This document shows, piece after piece, positions 1 to 7,087 of a stretch of DNA of 8,575 nucleotides. The position numbers and the translations under genes were made by a program. Every line of letters begins with the position of its first letter. Position 1 is the stretch's first letter. The notes under the pieces are model-generated. The model saw only the letters and a list, made by a program, of their open reading frames with translations, searched no databases and was not told the DNA's origin. The DNA is from an uncultured Oscillospiraceae bacterium (GTDB taxonomy: Bacteria > Bacillota > Clostridia > Oscillospirales > Ruminococcaceae): NCBI GenBank assembly GCA_900539695.1, contig UQDG01000043.1, positions 1-8,575 on the forward strand. The letters run 5' to 3'.

Positions 1-1
1 C

Positions 2-46
2 TTGCCGCCTGCAATTCACAGACAGCAAGCCCTTTCGGCTGCTTGA
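2..46 (+). CDS. C-terminal tail of IS3-family transposase orfB (partial)
   Basis: Only the last 14 codons and a TGA stop are inside the window; base 1 belongs to the preceding codon. The visible peptide is LPPAIHRQQALSAA. It resembles the usual end of IS3-family (IS150-like) OrfB integrases, where a segment of the form L-(T/S)-P-x-x-(Y/H)-R-x-Q-x-L-x-A-A closes the protein after the DDE core. OrfB, made as an OrfAB frameshift product, is the DDE recombinase that excises and integrates the element. Position supports the call: the stop lies 46 bases inside a sequence that looks like an IS3 right terminal repeat. The catalytic domain is outside the window, so I cannot say whether the element is intact. 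The call rests on a short peptide plus the adjoining repeat. Confidence 0.6.
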   Translation: MPPAIHRQQALSAA

Positions 47-67
47 ACAATTTTTGCTTCAAATTAT

Positions 68-92
68 TGTCTAACTTTTTGGGGGCACTTCA
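68..92 (+). repeat. Candidate right terminal inverted repeat of the IS3-family element
   Basis: This 25-base sequence has the T-run/G-run core (TTTTTGGGGG at 76-85) and the terminal CA dinucleotide expected at an IS3-family right end. The partner repeat would be outside the window to the left, so the call is by sequence resemblance and by position just after the orfB-like tail. Confidence 0.55.
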
Positions 93-123
93 GTGCAACA
101 GGCTGGGGGCTTCTTACAAAATC

Positions 124-3024
124 TTATTTGGCTTTTTCCTGCAGCTCTTTGGCGCGGGCCAGCATGGGTTTGAGGTACTGGCCGGTGAAGGAGTTGGGGT
201 TCTCGGCCACTTCCTCGGGCGTGCCGGTGGCAACGATCGTACCGCCGCCGCTGCCGCCCTCGGGGCCAAGGTCGATGATATAGTCGGCGCGCTTGATGAC
301 ATCCAGGTTGTGCTCAATGATGATGACCGTGTTGCCGGCATCCACCAGTTTGTCCAGCACCTTGACCAGGCGATGCACATCGGCCACATGAAGGCCGGTG
401 GTGGGCTCATCCAGGATATACACGGTCTGCCCGGTGTCCCGGCGGGCCAGCTCGTTGGCCAGCTTAACGCGCTGGGCTTCGCCGCCGGAAAGCGTTGTAG
501 CGGCCTGACCCAGCTGGATATACCCAAGGCCAACCTCCTGCAACGTCTGCAGCTTACGGGCAATTTTGGGGATGTTGGCAAAAAAGACGCAGGCCTCCTC
601 CACCGTCATATCCAGCACGTCGGAAATACTCTTGTCCTTGTACTTGACTTCCAGTGTTTCGCGATTGTAGCGCTTGCCTTTGCAGACATCGCAGGGCACA
701 AAAATGTCCGGCAAAAAGTGCATCTCTATCTGCAAAATGCCGCCGCCCTCGCAGGCTTCGCAGCGGCCGCCCTTGACGTTAAAGCTGAAACGTCCGGGGC
801 CATAGCCGCGCATCTTGGCGTCCTGCGTGTTGGCAAACAGCGATCGAATGTCCCCGAACACACTGGTATAAGTGGCCGGGTTGGAGCGCGGTGTGCGCCC
901 AATGGGCGACTGGTCGATGCCGATGACCTTGTCCACCCACTCCATGCCCTCGACGGCTTCGCACTGGCCGGGGCGGCTGCGGGCACCGTTCAGCGCGGCC
1001 GCCAGCGTCTTATACAAAATCTCATTGACCAGCGTGGATTTGCCGGAACCGGACACGCCGGTCACGCAGACCATCTTGCCCAGCGGGAAATCCACAGTAA
1101 TGTCCTGCAGGTTGTTCTCGTGGGCTTTGACCACCCGCAGGAACTTGCCGTTGCCGGGACGGCGGGTCTCAGGTACTTCCACATACTTTCGGCCCGAAAG
1201 ATACGCGCCGGTGATGCTGCGCTTGACCTTGCAGATGTCTGCCACGCTGCCCGCAGCTACGATCTCGCCGCCGTGCACACCGGCACCGGGGCCGACATCC
1301 ACAATATAATCAGCCTGGCGCATGGTATCCTCATCGTGTTCGACCACGATCAAGGTGTTGCCCAGGTCGCGCAGGCGCTTCATGGTGGCGATCAGTTTAT
1401 CATTGTCGCGTTGGTGCAGGCCGATGCTCGGCTCGTCCAGCACGTACAGCACACCGGTCAGCGCGCTGCCGATCTGGGTGGCCAGGCGGATACGCTGGCT
1501 CTCACCGCCAGACAGGGATGCCGCGCCGCGAGACAGGGTCAGATAGCCCAAACCTACGCTCTGTAAAAAGCCCAGACGTTCGCGCACTTCTTTAAAAATC
1601 GGCGCACCGATCATCTCATCCTTTGCGCTGACCTTGGCGTTCTCGATGAACTTCAACTCCTCGGTCACGCTCTTATCACAGAAATCGGCAATGTTGATGC
1701 CGCCGACCGTGACGGCCAGGCTGGTGGGCTTTAAGCGGCGGCCATGGCAGGCAGGGCACTCCTCGCTGGACATGACCAGGGCAATCTCCTCTTTGACCCA
1801 CTCGCTGTTGGTCTCACGGAAGCGGCGCTCCAGGTTGGGGACCAGGCCTTCGAACTGGTTGTAGTAGGTGCCGGAGCCAAACATGCTCTCGCGCTGCATC
1901 TCAATGCGCTCATCGCCGGTGCCGTACAGTAGGGCATGCAGGGCTTCTTTGCTGAAATCCTTGATGGGAGTATCCAGCGTAAAGCCGTAGCGCTTGCCCA
2001 GGGCCTTGTAGGTCATCTCGGAGATGGAACCCTCGGCATAGTACCAGCCGCTGGCTTTGATGGCGCTTTCGCGGATGGATTTGCGCTTGTCCGGGATGAC
2101 GCGGGCAGGGTCGACCTTCATAAAGGTGCCAAGGCCCGTACATTTCTCGCAGGCACCAAAGGGGTTGTTGAAACTGAACATGCGGGGCGTCAGTTCTTCC
2201 ACCGAGATGCCGTGCTCCGGGCAGGCATAGCTCTGGCTGAACATCATCGGCTCGCCGCCGATGACATCGATAACGACCAGGCCGTTTGCCTGGGCCAGGG
2301 CGGTCTCAATGGAATCTGCCAGACGGCCGCGCACTGTATCGCTGATGACCAGGCGGTCGACCACGATCTCCACGGTATGCTTGATGTTCTTTTCGAGGTT
2401 GATCTCCTCGCTCAGATCGTACATGTTGCCGTCAATGCGCACACGTACAAAACCGGCGCGGCGGGCGGCGTCCAGTTCCTTGACCTGGGTGCCTTTGCGG
2501 GCACGGACTACGGGGGCCAGCACCTGGAAGCGGGTGCGCTCCGGCAGCTTCATCACCTCGTCGACCATCTCATCAATAGACTGCTGGGTGATTTCCCGCC
2601 CGCAGATCGGGCAGTGAGGCACGCCAATGCGGGCATACATCAGGCGCAGGTAGTCGTAAATTTCGGTCACGGTGCCCACGGTGGAACGTGGGTTGTGGCT
2701 GGTGGTCTTCTGGTCGATAGAGATGGCAGGCGAAAGGCCGGTGATCTCGTCCACATCGGGCTTTTCCATCTGGCCCAGGAACTGGCGGGCGTAACTGGAA
2801 AGGCTCTCCATATAGCGGCGCTGGCCGTCGGCGTAGATGGTGTCAAAGGCAAGGCTGGACTTGCCGGAGCCGGAAAGTCCTGTCATGACGATCAGCTTAT
2901 TGCGGGGCAGCGTCAGGTCGACGTTTTTCAGGTTATGCTCCCGCGCGCCCTTGATGACGATGCGGTTGTTGGGGTCGATTTGAATCTTCGATCGGCGCTT
3001 TGTTTCTTTCACTTCGGTGCTCAA
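124..3024 (-). CDS. uvrA: UvrA, excinuclease ABC subunit A
   Basis: UvrA is the DNA-damage-sensing ATPase of nucleotide excision repair. Its dimer scans DNA with UvrB and loads UvrB at lesions, after which UvrC incises. The 966-residue protein has the full double-ABC layout: Walker [10 protein letters not shown] at about 49-57, CPIC (C138/C141) and ACEKC (C292/C295) cysteine pairs, a CPAC pair at 423-426, the first signature LSGGESQR at 504-511 and Walker B VLDEPS near 528. The second half has Walker [10 protein letters not shown] at about 656-664, zinc-finger pairs C755/C758 and C778/C781, signature LSGGEAQR at 845-852 and LDEPTTGLH near 871. The start is TTG, chosen because it overlaps the uvrB stop (TTGA), has GAGGG at 3036-3040 upstream, and no ATG occurs before the first Walker A. 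This gives about 20 residues before the conserved [12 protein letters not shown]. It is the second gene of a uvrBA operon. No terminator is visible after the TAA stop. Confidence 0.98.
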   Translation of the reverse strand: MSTEVKETKRRSKIQIDPNNRIVIKGAREHNLKNVDLTLPRNKLIVMTGLSGSGKSSLAFDTIYADGQRRYMESLSSYARQFLGQMEKPDVDEITGLSPAISIDQKTTSHNPRSTVGTVTEIYDYLRLMYARIGVPHCPICGREITQQSIDEMVDEVMKLPERTRFQVLAPVVRARKGTQVKELDAARRAGFVRVRIDGNMYDLSEEINLEKNIKHTVEIVVDRLVISDTVRGRLADSIETALAQANGLVVIDVIGGEPMMFSQSYACPEHGISVEELTPRMFSFNNPFGACEKCTGLGTFMKVDPARVIPDKRKSIRESAIKASGWYYAEGSISEMTYKALGKRYGFTLDTPIKDFSKEALHALLYGTGDERIEMQRESMFGSGTYYNQFEGLVPNLERRFRETNSEWVKEEIALVMSSEECPACHGRRLKPTSLAVTVGGINIADFCDKSVTEELKFIENAKVSAKDEMIGAPIFKEVRERLGFLQSVGLGYLTLSRGAASLSGGESQRIRLATQIGSALTGVLYVLDEPSIGLHQRDNDKLIATMKRLRDLGNTLIVVEHDEDTMRQADYIVDVGPGAGVHGGEIVAAGSVADICKVKRSITGAYLSGRKYVEVPETRRPGNGKFLRVVKAHENNLQDITVDFPLGKMVCVTGVSGSGKSTLVNEILYKTLAAALNGARSRPGQCEAVEGMEWVDKVIGIDQSPIGRTPRSNPATYTSVFGDIRSLFANTQDAKMRGYGPGRFSFNVKGGRCEACEGGGILQIEMHFLPDIFVPCDVCKGKRYNRETLEVKYKDKSISDVLDMTVEEACVFFANIPKIARKLQTLQEVGLGYIQLGQAATTLSGGEAQRVKLANELARRDTGQTVYILDEPTTGLHVADVHRLVKVLDKLVDAGNTVIIIEHNLDVIKRADYIIDLGPEGGSGGGTIVATGTPEEVAENPNSFTGQYLKPMLARAKELQEKAK

Positions 3025-5060
3025 CTTTTGTATTTCCCTCTTCCCTTGCGCTTTTTGGCAGTCGCCTTGCGCTCACTGGTATCGGCTGCGGTAGGGTCTT
3101 CCCCGCGCTCCAGCCGGGCAATCTCGTCGCGCAGCTGGGCTGCCAGCTCAAACTGCAGCAGGCGCGCGGCTTCTTTCATCTCTTTGGTCAGGCGTTCAAT
3201 CGTCTGCTGGCGTTCCACGCGGCTCATACGGTGCTGGCGCATGCGCTTGTTTTCCTCGCTCATGCTGATCTCCAGCCCGCCGCCGATGGCCTTGACGATG
3301 GTCTTGGGGGTGATGCCATGCTCTTTGTTGTAGGCGTCCTGGATGGCACGGCGGCGCTCGGTCTCCATGATGGCGCGCTCCATGCTGGGGGTCACTTCAT
3401 CAGCGTACATCAGCACTACGCCGTTGGCATTGCGGGCTGCGCGGCCAATGGTCTGGATAAGGCTTGTCTCACTGCGAAGGAAGCCCTCTTTGTCGGCATC
3501 CAGGATGGCAATCAGCGAAACTTCCGGCAGGTCGAGACCCTCACGCAGCAGATTGATGCCCACAATGACATCAATGGCGCCCACGCGCAGGTCTTTGATA
3601 ATTTCCATGCGCTCAAAGGTGTCGACCTCGTGGTGCATGTACTTGGTCTTGACGCCGTGATCTTCTAAATAATCTGTCAGGTCCTCGGCCATCTTGACGG
3701 TCAGGGTCGTGACAAGGGCGCGTTCGCCGCGGTCAATACGCACACGTATTTCACCCAGCAGGTCTTCAATCTGACCTTCCACCGGGCGCACCATGATGAC
3801 GGGGTCCAGCAGGCCGGTGGGACGGATGACCTGCTCGGCCACGCGGCTGGAGTGTTCCCGCTCATAATCGCCGGGGGTGGCCGAAACAAAGATTTTCTGG
3901 TGAACTTTCTGCTCAAATTCCTCAAATTTCAACGGGCGGTTGTCAAAGGCGGATGGCAGGCGGAAGCCGTATTCCACCAGCGTCTTCTTGCGGCTGTAGT
4001 CGCCGCCGAACATACCGCGGATCTGGGGCAGCATGACATGGCTCTCGTCCACCATCAAAAGGAAATCATCCGGGAAATAATCCAGCAGCGTGGTGGGCGT
4101 GGAGCCGGGGGCGCGGCCCGACAACACAGCCGAGTAGTTCTCGATACCCTTGCACATGCCGACTTCCTGCAGCATTTCCATATCGTAGTTGGTGCGCTGC
4201 TGGATGCGCTGGGCTTCCAGCAGTTTGCCTTCCTCGGTGAATTTCTTCACCTGCTGCTCCATCTCGACGGCAATCTTGGCAAGGCCTTCTTTCATCTTTT
4301 CCGGTCCAACGATATAATGGCTGGCCGGGAAGATAGCGACATGGCGCACCACGTTCTTGTGCTCGCCGGTCAGCGGGTCAAACTCAATGATACGGTCGAT
4401 CTCATCACCGAAAAACTCTACCCGGATGGCAAATTCATCGTTGTAGGCCAGGTGGATGTCCACTGTGTCACCCTTGACACGGAACTTGTTGCGGATAAAG
4501 TTCATGTCGTTGCGCTCATATTGCAGTTTGACCAGGCGGCTGCAAAGTTCGTCCCGCTCCATCTGCATGCCGGGACGCAGGCTGATAACCATGCTGCGGT
4601 AATCGATAGGGTCGCCCAGAGAGTAGATGCAGGAAACACTGGCAACGATGATGACGTTGCGCTGCTCTGACAAGGCCGCCGTGGCCGAGTGGCGCAGACG
4701 GTCGATCTCATCGTTGATGGCGCTGTCTTTTTCAATATAGGTATCAGTGGACGGGATATAGGCTTCGGGCTGGTAGTAGTCGTAGTAGGATACGAAATAT
4801 TCTACAGCATCGTCTGGGAAAAAACTGCGCATCTCGGTGCAGATCTGGCTGGCCAGCGTTTTGTTGGGCTCCAGGATCAGCGTGGGGCGATTGCACCGGG
4901 CAATGATATTAGCCATGGTAAAGGTTTTGCCGGAACCGGTAACGCCCAGCAAGGTCTGGGCATCGTCCCCCTCATTGATGCCCTGTACCAGGGCGTCGAT
5001 GGCCTGGGGCTGGTCACCGGTCGGCTGGAATGGTGCCTTTAGGTGAAACACATCATCCAT
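3021..5060 (-). CDS. uvrB: UvrB, excinuclease ABC subunit B
   Basis: UvrB is the central helicase-like ATPase of nucleotide excision repair. It receives the lesion from UvrA, clamps DNA with its beta-hairpin and recruits UvrC. The protein is 679 residues, normal for the family. Visible motifs are Walker A GVTGSGKT at 39-46, the damage-verification beta-hairpin with [12 protein letters not shown] from about 92 and [15 protein letters not shown] to about 124, DESH at 338-341, and helicase motif [11 protein letters not shown] at 536-544. A C-terminal UVR segment that binds UvrC lies at roughly 616-651, followed by a Lys/Arg-rich tail. The start is the ATG at 5058-5060, with AAAGGAAA at 5066-5073 at good spacing. 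An in-frame TTG at 5084 would add eight residues but has no ribosome binding site and lies inside the 5' leader. The TGA stop overlaps the uvrA start, suggesting translational coupling. Confidence 0.98.
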   Translation of the reverse strand: MDDVFHLKAPFQPTGDQPQAIDALVQGINEGDDAQTLLGVTGSGKTFTMANIIARCNRPTLILEPNKTLASQICTEMRSFFPDDAVEYFVSYYDYYQPEAYIPSTDTYIEKDSAINDEIDRLRHSATAALSEQRNVIIVASVSCIYSLGDPIDYRSMVISLRPGMQMERDELCSRLVKLQYERNDMNFIRNKFRVKGDTVDIHLAYNDEFAIRVEFFGDEIDRIIEFDPLTGEHKNVVRHVAIFPASHYIVGPEKMKEGLAKIAVEMEQQVKKFTEEGKLLEAQRIQQRTNYDMEMLQEVGMCKGIENYSAVLSGRAPGSTPTTLLDYFPDDFLLMVDESHVMLPQIRGMFGGDYSRKKTLVEYGFRLPSAFDNRPLKFEEFEQKVHQKIFVSATPGDYEREHSSRVAEQVIRPTGLLDPVIMVRPVEGQIEDLLGEIRVRIDRGERALVTTLTVKMAEDLTDYLEDHGVKTKYMHHEVDTFERMEIIKDLRVGAIDVIVGINLLREGLDLPEVSLIAILDADKEGFLRSETSLIQTIGRAARNANGVVLMYADEVTPSMERAIMETERRRAIQDAYNKEHGITPKTIVKAIGGGLEISMSEENKRMRQHRMSRVERQQTIERLTKEMKEAARLLQFELAAQLRDEIARLERGEDPTAADTSERKATAKKRKGRGKYKS
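3036..3040 (-). promoter_or_regulatory. Ribosome binding site supporting the TTG start of uvrA
   Basis: On the minus strand GAGGG lies 11 bases before the TTG start, inside the last codons of uvrB. Spacing is slightly long. It supports initiation at the TTG that shares bases with the uvrB TGA stop. No equally good site precedes the GTG at residue 5. Confidence 0.6.
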
Positions 5061-5065
5061 AAAAG

Positions 5066-5073
5066 TTTCCTTT
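5066..5073 (-). promoter_or_regulatory. Ribosome binding site of uvrB
   Basis: The minus strand reads AAAGGAAA, with the AAGGA core seven bases before the ATG at 5060. This decides the start at MDDVFHLK over the upstream in-frame TTG at 5084. Confidence 0.8.
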
Positions 5074-5077
5074 CGAC

Positions 5078-5092
5078 ACAACAATTGGTTGT
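5078..5092. promoter_or_regulatory. Candidate operator: inverted repeat at the uvrBA start site
   Basis: ACAAC and GTTGT arms flank the five bases AATTG, at or just after the predicted uvrBA transcription start. In many Firmicutes uvrBA is under LexA control, with boxes of the GAAC-N4-GTTC type. This repeat is similar in style but does not match that consensus (arms ACAAC, five-base spacer). It could be a lineage-specific repressor site or chance. Confidence 0.3.
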
Positions 5093-5098
5093 AAGCTG

Positions 5099-5127
5099 AT
5101 TATATCACAACTGAAAAGTAATGTAAA
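5099..5127 (-). promoter_or_regulatory. Sigma-A type promoter of uvrBA
   Basis: On the minus strand TTTACA (5127-5122) is the -35 box and TATAAT (5104-5099) a perfect -10 box, separated by exactly 17 bases. A TG dinucleotide one base before the -10 makes it an extended -10. Transcription would start near 5092, giving a leader of about 32 bases before uvrB. The promoter lies downstream of the radC terminator, so uvrBA can be transcribed independently of radC. Confidence 0.85.
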
Positions 5128-5161
5128 GTCTTTTGGTAGGTATTTTGTGCACTCGGCGGCC

Positions 5162-5196
5162 AAAAATATACCCTGCCGCGGCATAAGGCGGCAGGG
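5162..5196 (-). terminator. Intrinsic terminator of radC
   Basis: A perfect 9-bp GC-rich stem (CCCTGCCGC at 5171-5179 paired with GCGGCAGGG at 5188-5196) encloses an 8-base loop. On the minus strand it is followed by TATATTTTT. It lies 12 bases beyond the radC stop and upstream of the uvrBA promoter, separating the two transcription units. Confidence 0.88.
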
Positions 5197-5208
5197 CGAA
5201 ACGGCAGC

Positions 5209-5949
5209 TTAAAAATCCGTACTGGCGGCGTTTAAAATGCCGGGGTGGGCGCTGATGTCCGGCAAACGGCCGCGGTCTGCCATAGAGCAGGCGTTCTCCC
5301 CTGCCACGATGATGTGGTCCAAAATAGAGATGCCCGCCGGGGCCAGCAGCTGCATAATTTTCAGCGTGGTCAGCTGGTCGGTGGCACTGGGCAGGGCCGG
5401 CCCGGTGGGATGGTTGTGGGCCAGGATGGCGGTGGAGGCGTTGGAGCGCAGCACATCCCGCAGCAGCTTGCGGGTATCGATGCTGACGTGGTTCGGCACA
5501 CCCTCGGCGGCTTTCAGGTCGTAGAGCGGATGGCAGGAATCGTCCATTAAAATGATGTACAGCACTTCGTTTTGCAGGCCGAGGAACAGCGGCTTGATGT
5601 ACTCAATAGCGTTGGCAGTGGTGTCCAATGTAGCCTGCTTTTTGCGCTTTTTCACGGCATAATAGCGGCCAAACTCCATAATGTCGGAGATCAGCTGGGC
5701 GCTGCGCGGGCCGACGCCCTTCACCTGCATCAGCTCTTGCGGCGTGGCTTCCATCACGCGGCAAAAACTGCCAAAATGGTCGATCAGCCGGTGTGCCAGG
5801 GGATTCGTATCCTGGCGCGGAATGGCCAGGTACAGCATATATTCCAGCACTTCGTGTTCGGCCAGGCTTTCCATGCCGTTGTGCGCCACACGCTCCTGCA
5901 TGCGGGCACGATGATTCTCGTGAATAGGCCGCTCTTTGCCGTCTGCCAT
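5209..5949 (-). CDS. radC: RadC-family JAB/MPN domain protein
   Basis: This 246-residue protein has the RadC (UPF0758) layout. A helix-hairpin-helix region spans about 28-90, with VKGVGPRSAQLI at 76-87. It is followed by a JAB/MPN metalloprotease-like domain with the metal-binding signature HNHPTG at 178-183, then S188 and D191 (PSATD). E128, 50 residues upstream of H178, is the likely JAMM glutamate. The cellular function of RadC proteins is unsettled: the historic DNA-repair role in E. coli was not upheld, and no substrate is established. One oddity is that the usual VHPREV segment before the metal site reads VSIDTRKL here. The start is the ATG at 5947-5949, with AAAGGAT eight bases upstream. 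The gene has its own promoter and terminator and is divergent from a pseudouridine synthase gene. Its position beside uvrBA may be incidental. Confidence 0.95.
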   Translation of the reverse strand: MADGKERPIHENHRARMQERVAHNGMESLAEHEVLEYMLYLAIPRQDTNPLAHRLIDHFGSFCRVMEATPQELMQVKGVGPRSAQLISDIMEFGRYYAVKKRKKQATLDTTANAIEYIKPLFLGLQNEVLYIILMDDSCHPLYDLKAAEGVPNHVSIDTRKLLRDVLRSNASTAILAHNHPTGPALPSATDQLTTLKIMQLLAPAGISILDHIIVAGENACSMADRGRLPDISAHPGILNAASTDF

Positions 5950-5971
5950 GGTTCCACATCCTTTTTGCCAC

Positions 5972-6000
5972 TTTACGTTTTCCTGATTTCATTATATACT
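5972..6000 (+). promoter_or_regulatory. Promoter of the RluA-family gene
   Basis: TTTACG (5972-5977) and TATACT (5995-6000) are spaced by 17 bases on the plus strand. The -10 is a 5/6 match and the -35 a 4/6 match to the sigma-A consensus. Transcription would begin near 6007, giving a leader of about 31 bases. It is embedded in the same DNA as the radC promoter. Confidence 0.6.
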
Positions 6001-6018
6001 GAAAGAAAGATTTTGCAA
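5991..6018 (-). promoter_or_regulatory. Promoter of radC
   Basis: On the minus strand TTGCAA (6018-6013) and a perfect TATAAT (5996-5991) are separated by 16 bases. The -10 box overlaps by two bases the -10 box of the opposing promoter. Predicted leader length before radC is about 35 bases. Confidence 0.7.
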
Positions 6019-6037
6019 AGAGATAAGTGAGGGTTCC

Positions 6038-7021
6038 ATGAAAAGTTTTACCGCCGGTGCCAACGAGAATGACGTCCGCCTGAGCCGCTTTGTGGAGGGC
6101 GTGACCAAAGATATGCCCCGCAGCATGATGTACAAGGCGTTTCGCAACAAGCGCATCAAGGTCAACGGCAAACGGGCCGAGCCGGACACCCGCCTGAAAA
6201 CGGGCGATTTGATCGAGATGTACATCAACGATGAGTTCTTCCCGCCCGAGGGCGTCAAGCCCAAGGCCACGCCGCCACGTCACCAGCCGCCGGTGACGGT
6301 CATCTACGAGGACGCCAACTTTGCGGTGCTGTACAAACCGGCGCACCTGCTGTGCCACAGCGACCGCACCGGCGATGCCAACCTGGTGGACGCCTTTGCC
6401 GCCTACCTGGAGGCCAAGGGCGAGTACGATCCCCACGCCGAGCAGCGCTTTGCCCCGGCCCTGTGCAACCGGCTGGACCGCGGAACCGAGGGCCTGGTGC
6501 TAGCGGCCAAAAGCTACACCGCCCTGCGGGATCTGAATGCCATCATCCGTGACGACCTGATGAAAAAAGAGTACCTGACCATCACGGTAGGTGCCCCGCC
6601 CGCCGGGCGGCATATCGCCTGGCTGCAGCACAGCGAGAAGAACAACAAGGTGCGCATCCACGCCCGCCAGTGCGAGGGCTATAAGCAGATCATCACCGAT
6701 GTAACGGTCATCCGCCAGAACGGCCCCTTTGCCCTATGCCGCATCGGACTGATCACCGGCCGCACCCACCAGATCCGTGCCCACCTGGCCTATCTGGGTC
6801 ACCCGGTGCTGGGCGACATCAAGTACGGCAACCGCAAGATGAACGAGCGTACCGGCCTGAAGACCCAGGCCCTCTGCGCCCAGCGGCTTACCTTTGGCCG
6901 CATCCCGGAGGAAAACACCCTGCACTACCTCTCCGGCCGGGTCATCAAGCTGGACGACCCGGCCATTGTAAAGAAGTTCGATGCACTGACTAAGACTGCC
7001 CCGCACAAAACGGAAGAATAA
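6038..7021 (+). CDS. RluA-family (RluC/RluD-like) 23S rRNA/tRNA pseudouridine synthase
   Basis: This enzyme class isomerises uridine to pseudouridine in structured RNA, usually 23S rRNA or tRNA. The 327-residue protein has an N-terminal S4-like RNA-binding segment at about 13-65 (RLSRFVEG, KAFRNKRIKVNG, LKTGDLIEMY). The synthase core starts at VIYEDANFAVLYKPAHLLCHS (88-108), reaches the catalytic loop NRLDRGTEG at 144-152 with D147 as nucleophile, and includes the family signature GLITGRTHQIRAHLAYLGHPVLGD at 237-260. The usual HRLDR reads NRLDR here. The Asp is retained, so it is probably active. Start ATG has GAGGG at 6029-6033, slightly close. Family members differ in target and sequence alone does not identify the site, so I give no gene symbol. 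It is monocistronic: its own promoter and a strong terminator flank it. Confidence 0.93.
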   Translation: MKSFTAGANENDVRLSRFVEGVTKDMPRSMMYKAFRNKRIKVNGKRAEPDTRLKTGDLIEMYINDEFFPPEGVKPKATPPRHQPPVTVIYEDANFAVLYKPAHLLCHSDRTGDANLVDAFAAYLEAKGEYDPHAEQRFAPALCNRLDRGTEGLVLAAKSYTALRDLNAIIRDDLMKKEYLTITVGAPPAGRHIAWLQHSEKNNKVRIHARQCEGYKQIITDVTVIRQNGPFALCRIGLITGRTHQIRAHLAYLGHPVLGDIKYGNRKMNERTGLKTQALCAQRLTFGRIPEENTLHYLSGRVIKLDDPAIVKKFDALTKTAPHKTEE

Positions 7022-7031
7022 AACAACAATA

Positions 7032-7087
7032 CAAGACCCATGCCGAGCCTGCGATTGCAGCGGCATGGGTCTTGCTTTTTCTATTTT
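7032..7087. terminator. Bidirectional intrinsic terminator between convergent genes
   Basis: A perfect 14-bp stem (CAAGACCCATGCCG at 7032-7045 with its complement at 7061-7074) encloses a 15-base loop that can itself form CTGC-GATT-GCAG. On the plus strand it is followed by a T-rich tract (CTTTTTCTATTTTTT, 7075-7087 region), ending the pseudouridine synthase transcript. On the minus strand the flank 7031-7021 reads TATTGTTGTTT, a weaker U-tract that would serve the ttcA transcript. It sits 10 bases after the plus-strand stop and 13 bases after the minus-strand stop. Confidence 0.92.

Larger units (their letters stand above)
1..92 (+). mobile_element. Right end of an IS3-family insertion sequence (IS150-like), partial
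   Basis: The segment runs from an orfB-like tail (stop at 46) through a short AT-rich non-coding stretch to a terminal-repeat-like sequence at 68-92. That sequence contains CTAACTTTTTGGGGGC and ends in CA. Read on the minus strand it starts TG and contains CCCCCAAAAAGTTAGACA, a pattern I recognise from terminal repeats of IS3-family elements in Firmicutes. The element's left end is outside the window, so the target duplication cannot be confirmed; the next bases, GTG at 93-95, would be one copy of a 3-bp duplication. The element is convergent with uvrA, and its end lies 31 bases beyond the uvrA stop codon. Confidence 0.6.

Noticed and set aside
24..47. Imperfect hairpin (CAAGC / GCTTG arms) followed by an AT-rich stretch, as a possible terminator
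   Set aside because: The stem needs a bulge, it falls partly within the transposase tail codons, and neither strand has a convincing U-tract directly after it.
43..1566. Long plus-strand open frame (507 codons) antisense to uvrA
   Set aside because: It lies opposite a certain uvrA, has no recognisable motifs, and its composition follows the complementary codons of uvrA. Long antisense frames are common opposite GC-rich genes.
1936..3333. Long plus-strand open frame (465 codons) across the uvrA/uvrB junction
   Set aside because: It is a mirror of the two real genes, with no ribosome binding site or domain, and runs through both coding regions.
3852..4670. Plus-strand open frame of 272 codons antisense to uvrB
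   Set aside because: It is opposite conserved uvrB motifs, shows His/Ala-rich low-complexity translation typical of shadow frames, and has no supporting start signal.
5061..5208. Possible small RNA or riboswitch in the radC-uvrB gap
   Set aside because: The gap is fully accounted for by a terminator, a promoter and a short leader; no further structure or small reading frame with a ribosome binding site is visible.
5950..6038. Seven-base direct repeat GGTTCCA near the radC and RluA-family starts (5950-5956 and 6032-6038)
   Set aside because: Too short, and each copy is explained by its own leader and start codon; chance is likely.
5603..6436. Minus-strand open frame of 277 codons spanning radC and the RluA-family gene
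   Set aside because: It overlaps two well-supported genes in other frames and crosses their promoter region. Its C-terminal half is only an alternative reading of radC.
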